Origin: Dacryopinax spathularia
Taxonomy: Eukaryota > Basidiomycota > Dacrymycetes > Dacrymycetales > Dacrymycetaceae
DNA: 64,000 bases
NCBI GenBank assembly: GCA_037974965.1
Contig: JBBPFI010000005.1
Coordinates: 1,302,001-1,366,000 of the forward strand
Direction: 5' to 3'
Below, piece after piece: positions 33,400-43,594 of this stretch; the first letter of the stretch is position 1; every line of letters begins with the position of its first letter. The position numbers and the translations under genes are program-made. The notes under the pieces were generated by a model. That model saw only the letters and a program-made list of their open reading frames with translations, was not told the origin of the DNA and made no database searches.

Positions 33400-34084
33400 C
33401 TACTTCTCGAGCGCCCTAATGGCCTCTTCAGCAATGTGGTTAAAATCCAAAGCTCGCAGCCCTCCCTTCGGTCCTTCGTATGCTGGCGACGTCTCAGGCA
33501 CGAAGTCAGACGAACGACGAGGTGTGAGGCCGCTACTCTTCCAATCGTCGATCTCTCCCACATCCGTGTCGGGCTCGGTTTCCTCAGTGGAAGGCGTGAT
33601 CCACCCTTGAGGGCGCCAGAAGCGGATCCCCTTTGGTGTGACGCTGCTCTCAGGTCCAATGAAAGGGCTTTCGCTGGCGATATTGGAGAAAGGAGACGTC
33701 TCTGCCATATCCTCGCCCTGATGCCAGGTGAGACGGTTGCGTAACAGCAGATAACAGTTCACTTACCGGGACCAGGCCCCCTGTGCTGCTTTCGAAGGCG
33801 CGCATCCAGTCAAAGTTAGCCTTGTTCGCCGTGTCCGTCTCGCTGCCAATCGTGAGGCCCGCAGCGTCAGAGCGAGCCAGCTGGTTCAAGAGCTCTTCAA
33901 TTCGAGAATGCAGGTGAGTAGGTGGGTCCATGGCGTTGACGTTAAGAACGACGTCCTTAGGAGGCCTCAGCGCGCGTAAGCGGTACTCAATGTTCATCCT
34001 TACCAATGGTCTTCCTCCTCCGCGCTCGGGGGCGAGAACAATGTTAACTGTGATACGGGGAGCGGTGTTTTGAGAGGTCGACAT
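33400..34084 (-). CDS. Gene C: unknown 211-aa protein
   Basis: Two exons (34084-33767 and 33717-33400) give 211 aa; the intron is 49 nt. The product is not recognised. The N-terminus, ITVNIVLAPERGGGRPLVRM then NIEYRLRALRPPKDVVLNVN, suggests a beta-rich fold; the middle has IEELLNQLARSDAAGL; the C-terminal half is Pro/Ser/Glu-rich. The start codon immediately follows a copy of the 20-bp island motif (34085-34104, minus strand), so the motif occupies the 5' leader. It diverges from gene D, with 208 bp between the two ATGs, which suggests shared control. Confidence 0.5.
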
Positions 34085-34292
34085 GATGAAGTGGGTTATG
34101 GCGGTCAAGTTGGAACAGGAGTGGTTGGCAACCGCGCCTCCTTGTTTACATGCACCGCGCCGCGTGTGCTGCATGCGCTGCGACCCTGATGACGGGAAGC
34201 TCTGAGAGCGATAACTCTGCAGTCCTCATACCCTCAGTCGCTCCTTCATAGTAAAGCCGAGTCTTAAGACTGGGCTGATCGCCGAGTCGAAC
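34085..34292. promoter_or_regulatory. Short divergent promoter between genes C and D, with one island motif
   Basis: 208 bp separate the start codons. The 20-bp motif (CATAAC variant) sits directly against the gene C start codon. No clear TATA box. If the motif binds a protein encoded by gene D or E, this copy is placed to regulate gene C or D. Confidence 0.4.
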
Positions 34293-37200
34293 ATGGTTAT
34301 AACGAGGAGTCAGAAGAAGAGCGCTAGCAGCCGGTGGAGTCGACGAAGCGAGGTGATCCGGTCTCAAGGTGAGCATGAGGAATTAACCCCGATAGTGTGG
34401 TTGACGCTGATGCATTGTTAGGGGGCCCTATCTGGAAACGGGATGGTGAATGGACTTGTCGGGCGTGCCAGCCAGGCGAAGGACTTGCCTGGAAACCCAT
34501 TCGTTATCTGTCCCATCACGTCAAGACCGAAAAGCATCGGCTCGCAGAGGCGCGATTCAAAGCTCCCCGTACTGAGCTGGCGAACCCAGCGACCGAGCAA
34601 GCGCCTACTTCTCCTCAGTGCTTGCAAGAAGACGTATCCTCCCGGTGGGATATGTGGACTGACCAACAAATTGTGGAGGCGACCGCACTCTGTGCGGATG
34701 ATTCGGTGTCCACTCCCATGCATCGTCTGCTCGACGATCATCTGGAGGGTATCTTATTCGACGGCCTGCTGCAAGGGCCCCCAGACGAGATGGAAGGAGA
34801 GGGAGAGGATGATTGGTCGCTCGCTTTGAGAGGTGAGCTTTCTGAACTATGCGACGTCTCTTTGAGGGCTGATTGTTTATTCTGCTCTCCACTCGCCGCT
34901 ATAACCCACTTCATCCACTCGCCGCTATAACCCACTTCATCCACCTGCTCTCCACTCGCCGCTATAACCTACTTCATCCACCCTTCCAATGCTGACCGCC
35001 ATCACCCACTTCAAGCCGGCGTTTCGATATCCGAGCGTATGGGCCAGTTAGTAGGGGAAGTTAAGGATCCTAACTGGAGCCCCTACCCAAACAAGGGCGT
35101 ACGTATCGGATACCATCGTCATAACTGATCTAACATCCTCGCAGACGTTGTTATGTGATATCATCATGCATTCGAAGCGCACACGGTTTTCACAAGCGGA
35201 GCAGGCGGTGCTCCTCTTCCTAGCTCGTTCGCTGGGTGCGTTGCAAGTGCCCACGCTCCATGCCGTGTCCGCTTGGGCGCAAGTCTCCCTCGAGAAACTC
35301 GGAGACCCAGCTCGGCGCCTAGTCTCTATGCGAGGCAACGTATACTATCTCAATTCATTAGGCCATGCTCTGGCACTGGTGAGTGCCTACCGATCCGCTC
35401 ATACACGAAGCTAACACCAGATCAGGATCTTTCTAACCCTCTCAAGCGACCCACGATGCAATTCTACCCCGTTCTCGGCACTGCTCTGCTGCAAGAATTT
35501 TGGCATGGTTTGCTCTGGACCGAGCTCGCCCGCGATGAAGTTCTGACGCCGATGATATCGCACCACGGACGGCATTGGTTTGTGCGCGAACTGGTACAAC
35601 GTCGCGGAGGGGAATTTTTCATTCCGCTGCGATGGTTCGAGCTGCAGACGTGCGGAGGGCCTAAAGGGGCTGTGGGATGGTCGGTTGCCGAAATTGCGGT
35701 GCGTATTCGGGGTGTCTAGCACGATGCAATACTGACCAACGTGCCGTACAGGGCGTCCTACACATCAACATGCAAGAACGCGTGCTAATAATGGCAGAAG
35801 ACTTCGAACTGACATACCCAGAACTTCGACCTCTATTTGAGAGCCAGGCGCTGTCTTGGGACGGTGAGTGCACGTCTCTTCTGTTTACCCCTTCAGAGCT
35901 GATTAAAATACCCAGCGGATTCTCAACCATTAGCCGAGAGTATGCCCAACCCATGGCGCGAACGCGCGGCTGGACGGATGGTGTACTCCATCCCTATCAT
36001 GGTATGGACCGACGACGTCTCCGGCAATGTCTCAAAACAATGGAACAAGCACATTTGTATGTGCATGTCGAACCTCACTCTCCCTCGCAAACAACTCGAC
36101 CGGGAGGCAAACATACACTTCATGGGGACATCGACATTTGCTAGCCCTCTCGAACTCATGGAGGGACTCGTACAGATGTTGGAGTGAGTATCTCAATCGC
36201 CGCTATAACCCACTTCATCTTCTACCCTCCCTTGCTTCTCCTCCACTATAATCCACTTCATCACACACCCATCCCCACTATTACCCACGGCACACCGCGC
36301 CTCACCCTCGCCGCTATAACCCATTTCATGTGACTGGCCGCTATAACCCACTTCATCTCTCTTGGCCGCTACAACCCACTTCATCTCTCTTGGCCGCTAC
36401 AACCCACTTCATACCGCTACATGCGCGTTCATTTGCTGATCGATACCTAGGGGGATTAACTCAGTAGGCTACGAGGGCTTCGATGCAGTTAGCCGTTCGC
36501 CCGTTCTTTTCAACGCCTGGCTCGCTATTCTTGCAGGCGACAATCCACTTCAGGCGGAGCTCTGTAGCCATAAAGGCCTGCATTCCAACCGGTTCTGTCG
36601 TCGCTGTCACGTAGGCGGCACGGGCACTTACAAGCGGAGTCAGGAAGGTTACCCAACTTTGTTCGAGGTACATCTTCTCTTTTATATCCATTGCCGGCGA
36701 TGAGCTTACAGTTTGAAGGTGGGAACTCCGCGTACTGCTAGGGAAACCATGAACCACGTGAGGACCATGCTCGAAATGGCTGTCAAAACCGGCCGTCCAA
36801 CTGCAGTCGGCCAGTATGGAACGGACAATGGGATCAGGGATGGGTACGCTGAGCCAGTGATACAGCGTCTTCAAGAACTCGGCCGCCAACTCCGCTCTCA
36901 ACACCCGCAAGACGTGGCTGCTAACGAGAAGACGCTTTATGAAGAAGCTATGCGGCTCCAAGCGCCGTTAGCCACCAATCCCCTTATGCGATTGAACCGT
37001 AAGCTCTCACTGCACCACATTGAAGCTTCGCCTCAAGTCACAGCAGATATTGACCCTCACGTCGCCACGCCGGTAGAGCTTCTACACACTTTTTCTCTTG
37101 GCATCTGGAAATATCTCTGGGGTGCACTTGTCGACCAATTGGAAGCCAAGGCTAGCAGTGTCCCCGACCGACCTGCACTCCCTCGATCGATGACCCCACT

Positions 37201-38844
37201 CGCCTTACTGGAGATGAGACTCTCCTCCCTCAATGAATGGGGATGGAACTTGCCTAAACTCAACCCGCCGTACTTGATACAGCATCGAAAGCAGCTTGTC
37301 GGCAAACATTTCAAGGCGCTCGCACACTGTCTGCCGTTCGTTATTGAGGATCTTGTAACGCCGCAGATGCTTGAGGCATGGGTTTTGGTGGGCATGGCAG
37401 CGCCCTTACTATGGTCCTACGAGATTACGGATAAAGAGACATACGAAGTGAGTCCCTCGCCGCCATAACCCACTTCATCTCAATCGGCCGCTATAACCCA
37501 CTTCATCTCACCTGACCGCTATAACCCACTTCATCTCACCTGACCGCCATAACCCACTTCATCTCCCCTGACCGCTATACCCCACTTCATTTTTCTTGGC
37601 TCCGAACGCCGTTCACAGCTGACATGTTCATCAGAAAGAACTAGGCAAGACTCTCGTGGCCCTTGTCCACGCTATTGCTAGGGTCGACCCTGTCAAGATG
37701 ATCAGCAAGAGCAAGCTCCACATCGCCCTGCACACTTGCGAAGACGTTCGGCTCTTTGGTCCTGCTGTCCTCTTCTCCACCGAGCGATACGAGTCGTTCA
37801 ATACTGTATTTCGGATGTGCTCCGTCTTGAGCAATCGGCAAGCTCCTAGCCGGGATATCGCGCGGCAGTTCAGTCAATTTGCAAGGGTCGAGCATATCGC
37901 GGCTGGCGGGTACTGGCGGGATGACGAAAGTGACAGATGGATCTGTGCCGGTCCTGAGGTCTTGCGCACGGTGCGCGCAGAGAGGACGCTACTATCATTA
38001 GTTGGGCAAGGAGAGGAAGCCAAAGTGATAGCTCGTAAGTGGGTTAAGCGGTCCCTGACTACATTTCTCACTTCTCCTACAGATATCCATATGACCTCTG
38101 CCAGAGAGGACACCTTCGACTCGGCGAAATACCCGGAGATGATTATTCCAGGAAGATCTGCATGGCCGGATGGGCACGCGGTCAAAGTTGGGAAGGCGCT
38201 GACAGCTGCGAATGGGGATCGAGCGCCACTGTCCGCCTTCATCATCTGGAGAGAGACTGAGGCAGGGATATTGGTGCGTGGTCTGCCGTAAACGACATTC
38301 AAAGTCGTATCCTCTGACTTGGGCACAGAAAACGCGTGTCGGTCAGCTCAATGTTCTGCTGGAGGGCGGAGAAGGACCTCGCCAGGACCAACGTGCCCTC
38401 GTTCGCCAATTCGACGTTGGCGATCCCCATCCCCGTTTAGGATGTCCTCAGCTTATCAAGACGACTCGAATGCTATGGCTCGATGTCAAGGTAAGCTGCG
38501 CAGTTCTGGGATTGACGATTCCTGCTCAAGAGTCTTAGGCTGTTCTTGCTTGCGTCAACGTTCAACATGACTGCAGCCTCGGGGGCTGCAGTGGGCGTAC
38601 TATGCACGTCGAGCAGCAAGAACGTGAAGCCACCTCGCTTAGCACTCTGCGAGTCAAGCATCGGGATGACGACGCCTTCCTGCTCAACACCTACTCCTTA
38701 CACAACCAGGCGCTTATTCGAGAGCTGGGTATCGCGCCATTCCGCACGCCGCTCTTCAGCATTGAACCATCTTCCTTTCGACGGGCGCTTGCCGAGCAGG
38801 TTGCGAAGGACAATAAGCCTCGCCAAGTGGCAAGCGGACGGTGA
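34293..38844 (+). CDS. Gene D: large basidiomycete transposase-like protein (Tnp2/CACTA-like)
   Basis: Thirteen exons join without a break to about 1153 aa: 34293-34368, 34422-34832, 35016-35098, 35145-35378, 35426-35698, 35752-35863, 35916-36183, 36451-36667, 36719-37447, 37635-38034, 38083-38273, 38329-38490 and 38539-38844. Near the N-terminus is a zinc-finger-like CRAC...HHVKTEKH. Blocks of a widespread basidiomycete family follow: DPNWSPYPNK; MVYSIPIMVWTDDVSGNVSK; WNKHICMC; LAGDNPLQAELCSHKGL; FCRRCHVGG; ATPVELLHTFSLGIWKYLW; VGKHFKALA; FSTERYESFN; SNRQAPSRDIA; VNVQHDCSLGGCSG. I associate it with Tnp2-type (CACTA) transposases because of the TDDxSGN and GDNP acidic sites and the later Glu (STERYESFN), which could form a DDE triad. 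That is inference. Introns 2, 7 and 9 are long (183, 267, 187 nt) and carry the island motif; the others are short. It looks intact. Confidence 0.65.
34896..35015 (+). repeat. Motif cluster in gene D intron 2
   Basis: Four copies at 34896, 34922, 34959 and 34996, spaced 26, 37 and 37 bp. The last, degenerate copy ends CCACTTCAAG, and its final AG is the acceptor that gives the correct frame for exon 3. A repeat copy therefore appears to supply a splice site. Confidence 0.65.
36200..36412 (+). repeat. Motif cluster in gene D intron 7
   Basis: Six recognisable copies; the last four are in tandem at 27-28-bp spacing (36311, 36338, 36366, 36393), with variant CTACAAC in the last two. Confidence 0.75.
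37460..37591 (+). repeat. Tandem motif array in gene D intron 9
   Basis: Five copies at exact 28-bp spacing (37460, 37488, 37516, 37544, 37572). The unit is the 20-bp motif plus an 8-bp linker such as TCACCTGA. Confidence 0.8.
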
Positions 38845-39283
38845 CATCATCGGTTATAGATCAATGGCATCCAGTTTACTCACTTTACCTGCATTGAGAC
38901 AGACATGAATATTATCGCTGGGGTTGGGCCCAGTGAATGAAGTGGGTTATAGCGGCGACCCGAAGGAATGGCGCCGTGCTTGGTGATGAAGTGGGTTATA
39001 GCGGCCATGCTTCCATGGGAAGGCCTCCATCAGCTCGGCCATCAAGGGATCTTGATAGCCGGCGCAGGAAATGGCTGCCGTCGTCAACGACGCGAAAAAC
39101 TGAAGCACGTGAGGCTGGAGCGCGACCCCATGTTGTTTGCTGAAAAACGGACTGATGGCCCGTGCGAGTGGCAAGCGGTTATCACGAGTTCTTATCAGGT
39201 ACGTGAAATTTGTATAAGAGGGGAGCGACATTCCCTCCCAGGTCAAGCCATCAACGTTCCACCCCGCCTGCCCTCGAATCGAC
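38845..39283. other. Gene D to gene E intergenic region
   Basis: About 440 bp between codirectional genes. Two motif copies in reverse orientation (38937-38956 and 38985-39004) lie 93-160 bp after the gene D stop. No other gene. Confidence 0.5.
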
Positions 39284-40858
39284 ATGGCCTACCTCCTCAG
39301 CAAGTTTTCCCTGCCTCCGACGCCCAATACCCCCTATCGATCGTCCCTGGGCAACTCCATTCTAGATTCGCCGGCCCAGCCGCTCGAGGAGGACGATTTG
39401 CCTGCGCCGGAGAATATGCTCGATGAGGAAAGGAACGGGGATGGACCGGGAGAAGGAGAAGTGGAAGAGGATAGGGTACACAGGTAAGTGCAGACAGCTT
39501 TGTCGTCAGGGATGATACTGATCCTGTCCTCACAGCAACGATACAGACGTTGCAGGCCGCCATGGTGTTACGCACTTGGCTGGAAGAGAATATACCACCG
39601 TAGTGCGGACGCTGCACCTGAAGCGCAAATTTACGGGAGAACAGTTGGAAGAAATGCTGGATTTGGCGAGAGATGTGCGTATCCTCTTTGGCCGAGGACC
39701 GCTATAACCCACTTCATTGACGGTATCTCCCCTTAGGCTGATCCGCGCTCTAGAGAGCTGAAGATGTTCGCGGCGATGATTACGACGCGCGACTTGATAG
39801 ATGGACTGTCGACGAGCATTAATCTACGCTGGACAGTCCCTCATGCTGCTCAGGTTCGTCTGTTGCCCTTCTGTCCCGGCCCTACTGACCCAGCCAGGCG
39901 GAGATCACGAAGGACATCTACGCCTACCTACTGAGCCCCAAATGTCCGGCATACGTTCAGTCGGCCACGTTGATCTTCATGGTAAGTGGCAGCCAGATGA
40001 CTGATCTCCACTGACGCTTTGCTCAGAACCATGTCGAACGATGCAGGGTTCGCATGCAACTGGAAGCTAGTGTTTTCCAATCCTCGTCGCAACATCGTAC
40101 GCTGGCGCAATTTGTGAGCAAAAGAATGGGGGAAAGACGGAGCTGGATTCACAAAAAGGTGCGTGAACGATGCATCGTTGACTTCATGTGCTCATGTGTG
40201 GTTGAAACATTCTTACCTTTCCGGTCGCCGCTATAACCCACTTCAACCCTCACCTTCCCCACATCTATGTCCATCCATGTGGCCGCTATAACCCACTTCA
40301 TGGGTAACAATATCTCTCGACTACCGCCTTAACCCACTTCATCACCGGCCCTTATCACATACAACAGCTGCGAGCGACGTTGGATAGCAGCTTAGCCGAA
40401 GTTCAGAGGGAACTTACGATGGCCATGTGGCCTTTCGAATTCGAGATCGGGCATTGGATCCGTATTGCTTTTATGGTGCGTCGAAGGCTTCTCGTAGACC
40501 ATGTATTGATGCATCCATTCTAGAGGGCTACTATGCGGGTTCATCTGAAGCAGGCTGGCTCGAAGGTGACCAGCGAGGATGGGACGGTCGAGAATGTGGC
40601 CAAAGAGTATTGGACCTACCTGGACGAATGCCTGAAAGTCTCCAAAGCGCGACTCGGAGGCGACCCGGCGAAGTGGGCAAGGTCCGTATGCTGGCAAATC
40701 GAACTTGCCGGAGACTGACTTGCTGGTGCAGCTTCTTGCGGAACATCCTCAACGCCGATACGGACGAATTTCCCGTCGGTCAAGAGACCCCGAGGACTGT
40801 GAACAAGCCACTTAATGGGCGGTCTTCGGCGCAGATCGAGACGGAACTGGCCGCTTGA
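39284..40858 (+). CDS. Gene E: companion protein of the transposase-like gene
   Basis: Eight exons (39284-39483, 39536-39674, 39737-39853, 39898-39981, 40027-40158, 40368-40475, 40524-40681, 40732-40858) join to about 354 aa. The segment HLAGREYTTVVRTLHLKRKF followed by TGEQLEEMLDLARD belongs to a family I recall in multiple copies in basidiomycete genomes, function unknown. The C-terminal part (EYWTYLDECLKVSKARLGGD) is also typical. Codirectional with gene D, 439 bp downstream. Introns 2 (62 nt) and 5 (209 nt) contain island motif copies. A DNA-binding or accessory role, like TnpA beside TnpD in plant CACTA elements, is a guess from context. The frame appears intact. Confidence 0.6.
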
Positions 40859-40876
40859 TGAGGTGATGAGGATGAT

Positions 40877-41108
40877 GATGAAGTGGGTTATGGCGGCGAG
40901 GATGAGGATGATGATGAAGTGGGTTATGGCGGCGAGGATGAGGATGATGATGAAGTGGGTTATGGCGGCGAGGATGAGGAGATGATGAAGTGGGTTATGG
41001 CGGCGAGGATGAGGAGATGATGAAGTGGGTTATGGCGGCGAGGATGAGGAGATGATGAAGTGGGTTATGGCGGCGAGGATGAGGAGATGATGAAGTGGGT
41101 TATGGCGG
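40877..41108 (-). repeat. Seven-unit minisatellite ending the island
   Basis: Tandem copies start at 40877, 40913, 40949, 40984, 41019, 41054 and 41089, at 36-bp then 35-bp periods. Each is the reverse complement of the 20-bp motif (CATAAC variant) plus a GA-rich linker (CGAGGATGAGGA...). It starts 19 bp after the gene E stop codon. Near identity of the units suggests recent expansion. Confidence 0.9.
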
Positions 41109-42693
41109 CGCTCGCGGTGCGACCAATGCGACATCACTATATCCATTATTACTATGCACTGCTAATACAAATGGCCCGTTTACTTCCAAAAAGGCCGCTT
41201 GTCCCCAAGTCTGGTGGAACGCCTGCGTGAAAATGGATTGTATCGATGTCGCTCCGGATTGAGAGTCCACTTGCGCCGCAAGTGGACGCTCCAGTTGGCT
41301 TGCCAGTGATGGAGAGGCGCCTGTCCGTCCACATGGTTCCTTCAAGGATTAGGGCGCCGTTTTAGCGAGCAACGAGTCGACTCAAGGTGGAGTTCAGCTT
41401 GAATTACCAAGCTAATCAAACTCAGGGTCAACTCGGAATCCGTATGGAGACCCTGGTGCCGTGTAGCTTCCTTTCTCCCTTGCCTACCAAACGAACGGGT
41501 TGGGGCGGTTGGCTTGCCAAACTTATCCAGGAACGAACAGTTTTCGTCTTGCCAGAAGCAGCGTAATGTTCACCGCTGAACTGTACGAGGCTTCGCAGAA
41601 GGCCCCAACAAACCGCCAAGGCCTCGAGCAGGTCTGACCGGCAGTCTCAGCCCCTCAAGAATTCCGACACATATTCTCCCACCGTCTCTCACCATTTCCA
41701 GCTTCCTATGTTAACCCTCTTCCGTCCATTACCAACGCTCAGCGAGGTGAAAGAAATTACTCATCCACATATGTATGTGGCGCTCCTGCTTACAGAGAGA
41801 GCGACGAGTCTGCCTCGAGGTGAATGACAGGTCACGTGACCTCATACCTGAAGAAGGACCAAAGTGGGTCCCTATGACGGCTGTGGCCCCCAGTCATGAT
41901 CAGCTGGTCGATGTCCCCACCCAGCCAGTAGTGGGCAATATAGCAGTCCGGCGCTCAGCGACGCAGACAATCAGCTTGGCCGACGTCGGCGATGTCGGTC
42001 TTTTTTGGCAGCGGCGCATTGTTGGCTTCGCTGGGCATGACGATGCCCCGCAGCCCCTGCTCCCGCCGGCGTTGGGCATTCCAGAGGTGGGAGGGATGAC
42101 GCGCCCACTCTTTGCCCCACGGTGCCACTGTGAGACGAAGGATGTCTGTTGCTAATGAGTCATTGGTCAGCGTGGGGTGGGACGTGTGCCACGAACAGCA
42201 GAACAAGGGGGGATACCGCGGTATCCAGCGGGCTTACGAAAATAGACTTGCGATAAGTGCAGTTTTACGGCAGGCGATGGGGGTGACCTTCATTAATTAC
42301 CGTCAGAGCGGCGGTTTGTAGCGACCGGGAAGTGCCCACTAGAGTCGTGGGTATTCCGCATAGCACAAAGAGTTCCGTTGGGGGGAGTCGTGGTTCGTGA
42401 AAGAACTCAGGTCCGACAGGGGAGATTACAGAAGGCCAGAAGCCCGGCCTGGCCATGTCTCCGCGCGTCGGATCTTGCATCGCCGCAACGTTGCAACTGA
42501 GGATGAAGCGAAGCGAAGCGAAGGGTCCTGTCACAGCACGCTCCATAATGGCTGAGGAAGGCAATCTGCGTCTCAGCCACCAGGGTTTTGTTGCGAGTTG
42601 AAACTTCAGGTTCGTTCCTGGCAAGTTGTGATAACGAATGTGCATTGGAAGCTATAGCTGGTGATTGTTTGGAGACTCCCTGTGTGGCTCTAT
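41109..42693. other. Intergenic region right of the island
   Basis: About 1.6 kb with no gene I can support. A minus-strand open frame at 41100-41345 (TWGQAAFLEVNGPFVLAV) looks partly protein-like and may be a gene relic. A short GCGAA tandem repeat lies at 42503-42521. No motif copies occur here. Confidence 0.4.
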
Positions 42694-43594
42694 TTACGAG
42701 CAGAATTTCTCAGATTTGATGATTGTCGCGGCTGCCGAGAGGAGTCAGCGTTCAGGAACCAATGAGATTGAGACACGAAGGGTGTACCTTGCTCGGCAAT
42801 GCCATACACGAGGGCTTTCCACGCTCGTCAGTTCACCTAGTTCGGTAGCAAGTGGTATCACGTACCTTGCGTATGAGCCGCGACGTGCAGGGGAACGATG
42901 GATAAGTCGACGACACGGACGTTTGTGGTGCCATATACCTTTATGGAATCTCAATCGGATTGCTGCTACTGCGGCAGTCAAGGAGAGTAATACCTTGAGG
43001 GAGGAGTCCACGACGCCGCCCTTCTCGCGCGGAAGCATGGAACACGTTCCGGCCGTATCTGATCGCGAGGGGGCATTCAGTACTAGAACATCCAGATTCG
43101 AAAAGCAGCTCACGATGGATGGTGGCCAGCCCCTGCTTGATGTATGCTAGATCCGAGTATTAGCCCCCATATGGAGCCCAAAAAAACAAAGGGCGGACCT
43201 CGCATCTCCTCCTCAGATTGCACCGCGGGGCCTGGATCGACCTCCCTCGCTGGCACGGACATCAGCCGTTGCCAGCAACCTGAGAGAATGGGTACGCCAC
43301 TATCGTTACTGACGTACCGATAGTGGACTTCCACGGTTCAACGTCTTGCAGTTTCCTGAGGAACTTCAATGCTTCCAAGAAGAGCTTCATGTCTGGTTCG
43401 CTTCCAGTTAGGATTGACCAGGCTGCGACTCGTCATGGAAGAAAGCTCACCGAAGTCGTCTTCGAGATAATGAGGATCAATCACGGGCGGATCGGTTGGG
43501 TTGATGGACGACGCATGCTATATCCCTTCAATCCACGCTGCCCGCGCCGTGAGAGACAGTAGGAAGGGCGCACCACAGACCCCCTTGACCAAGG

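Larger units (their letters stand above)
32924..41108. repeat. Dispersed 20-bp motif family CCGCTATAACCCACTTCATC, about 30 copies
   Basis: Copies start at about 32924(+), 34085(-), 34896(+), 34922(+), 34959(+), 34996(+, degenerate), 36200(+), 36242(+, degenerate), 36311(+), 36338(+), 36366(+), 36393(+), 37460(+), 37488(+), 37516(+), 37544(+), 37572(+), 38937(-), 38985(-), 39699(+), 40228(+), 40283(+) and 40324(+), plus seven (-) copies in the array 40877-41108. Most differ by zero to two bases; the commonest variant is TATAAC versus CATAAC. All lie in introns or between genes, none inside an exon I could define. I saw no copies outside this interval. The family is coextensive with genes C, D and E. 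Confidence 0.85.

Noticed and set aside
32924-41108. Interpretation of the 20-bp repeats as a CRISPR array
   Set aside because: Eukaryotic context, both orientations, irregular spacing over 8 kb, and spacers that are introns or whole genes.
41109-41345. Search for CACTA-type terminal repeats next to the island
   Set aside because: CACTA strings occur (for example near 41134) but I found no matching inverted partner or target duplication, so I do not claim element ends.
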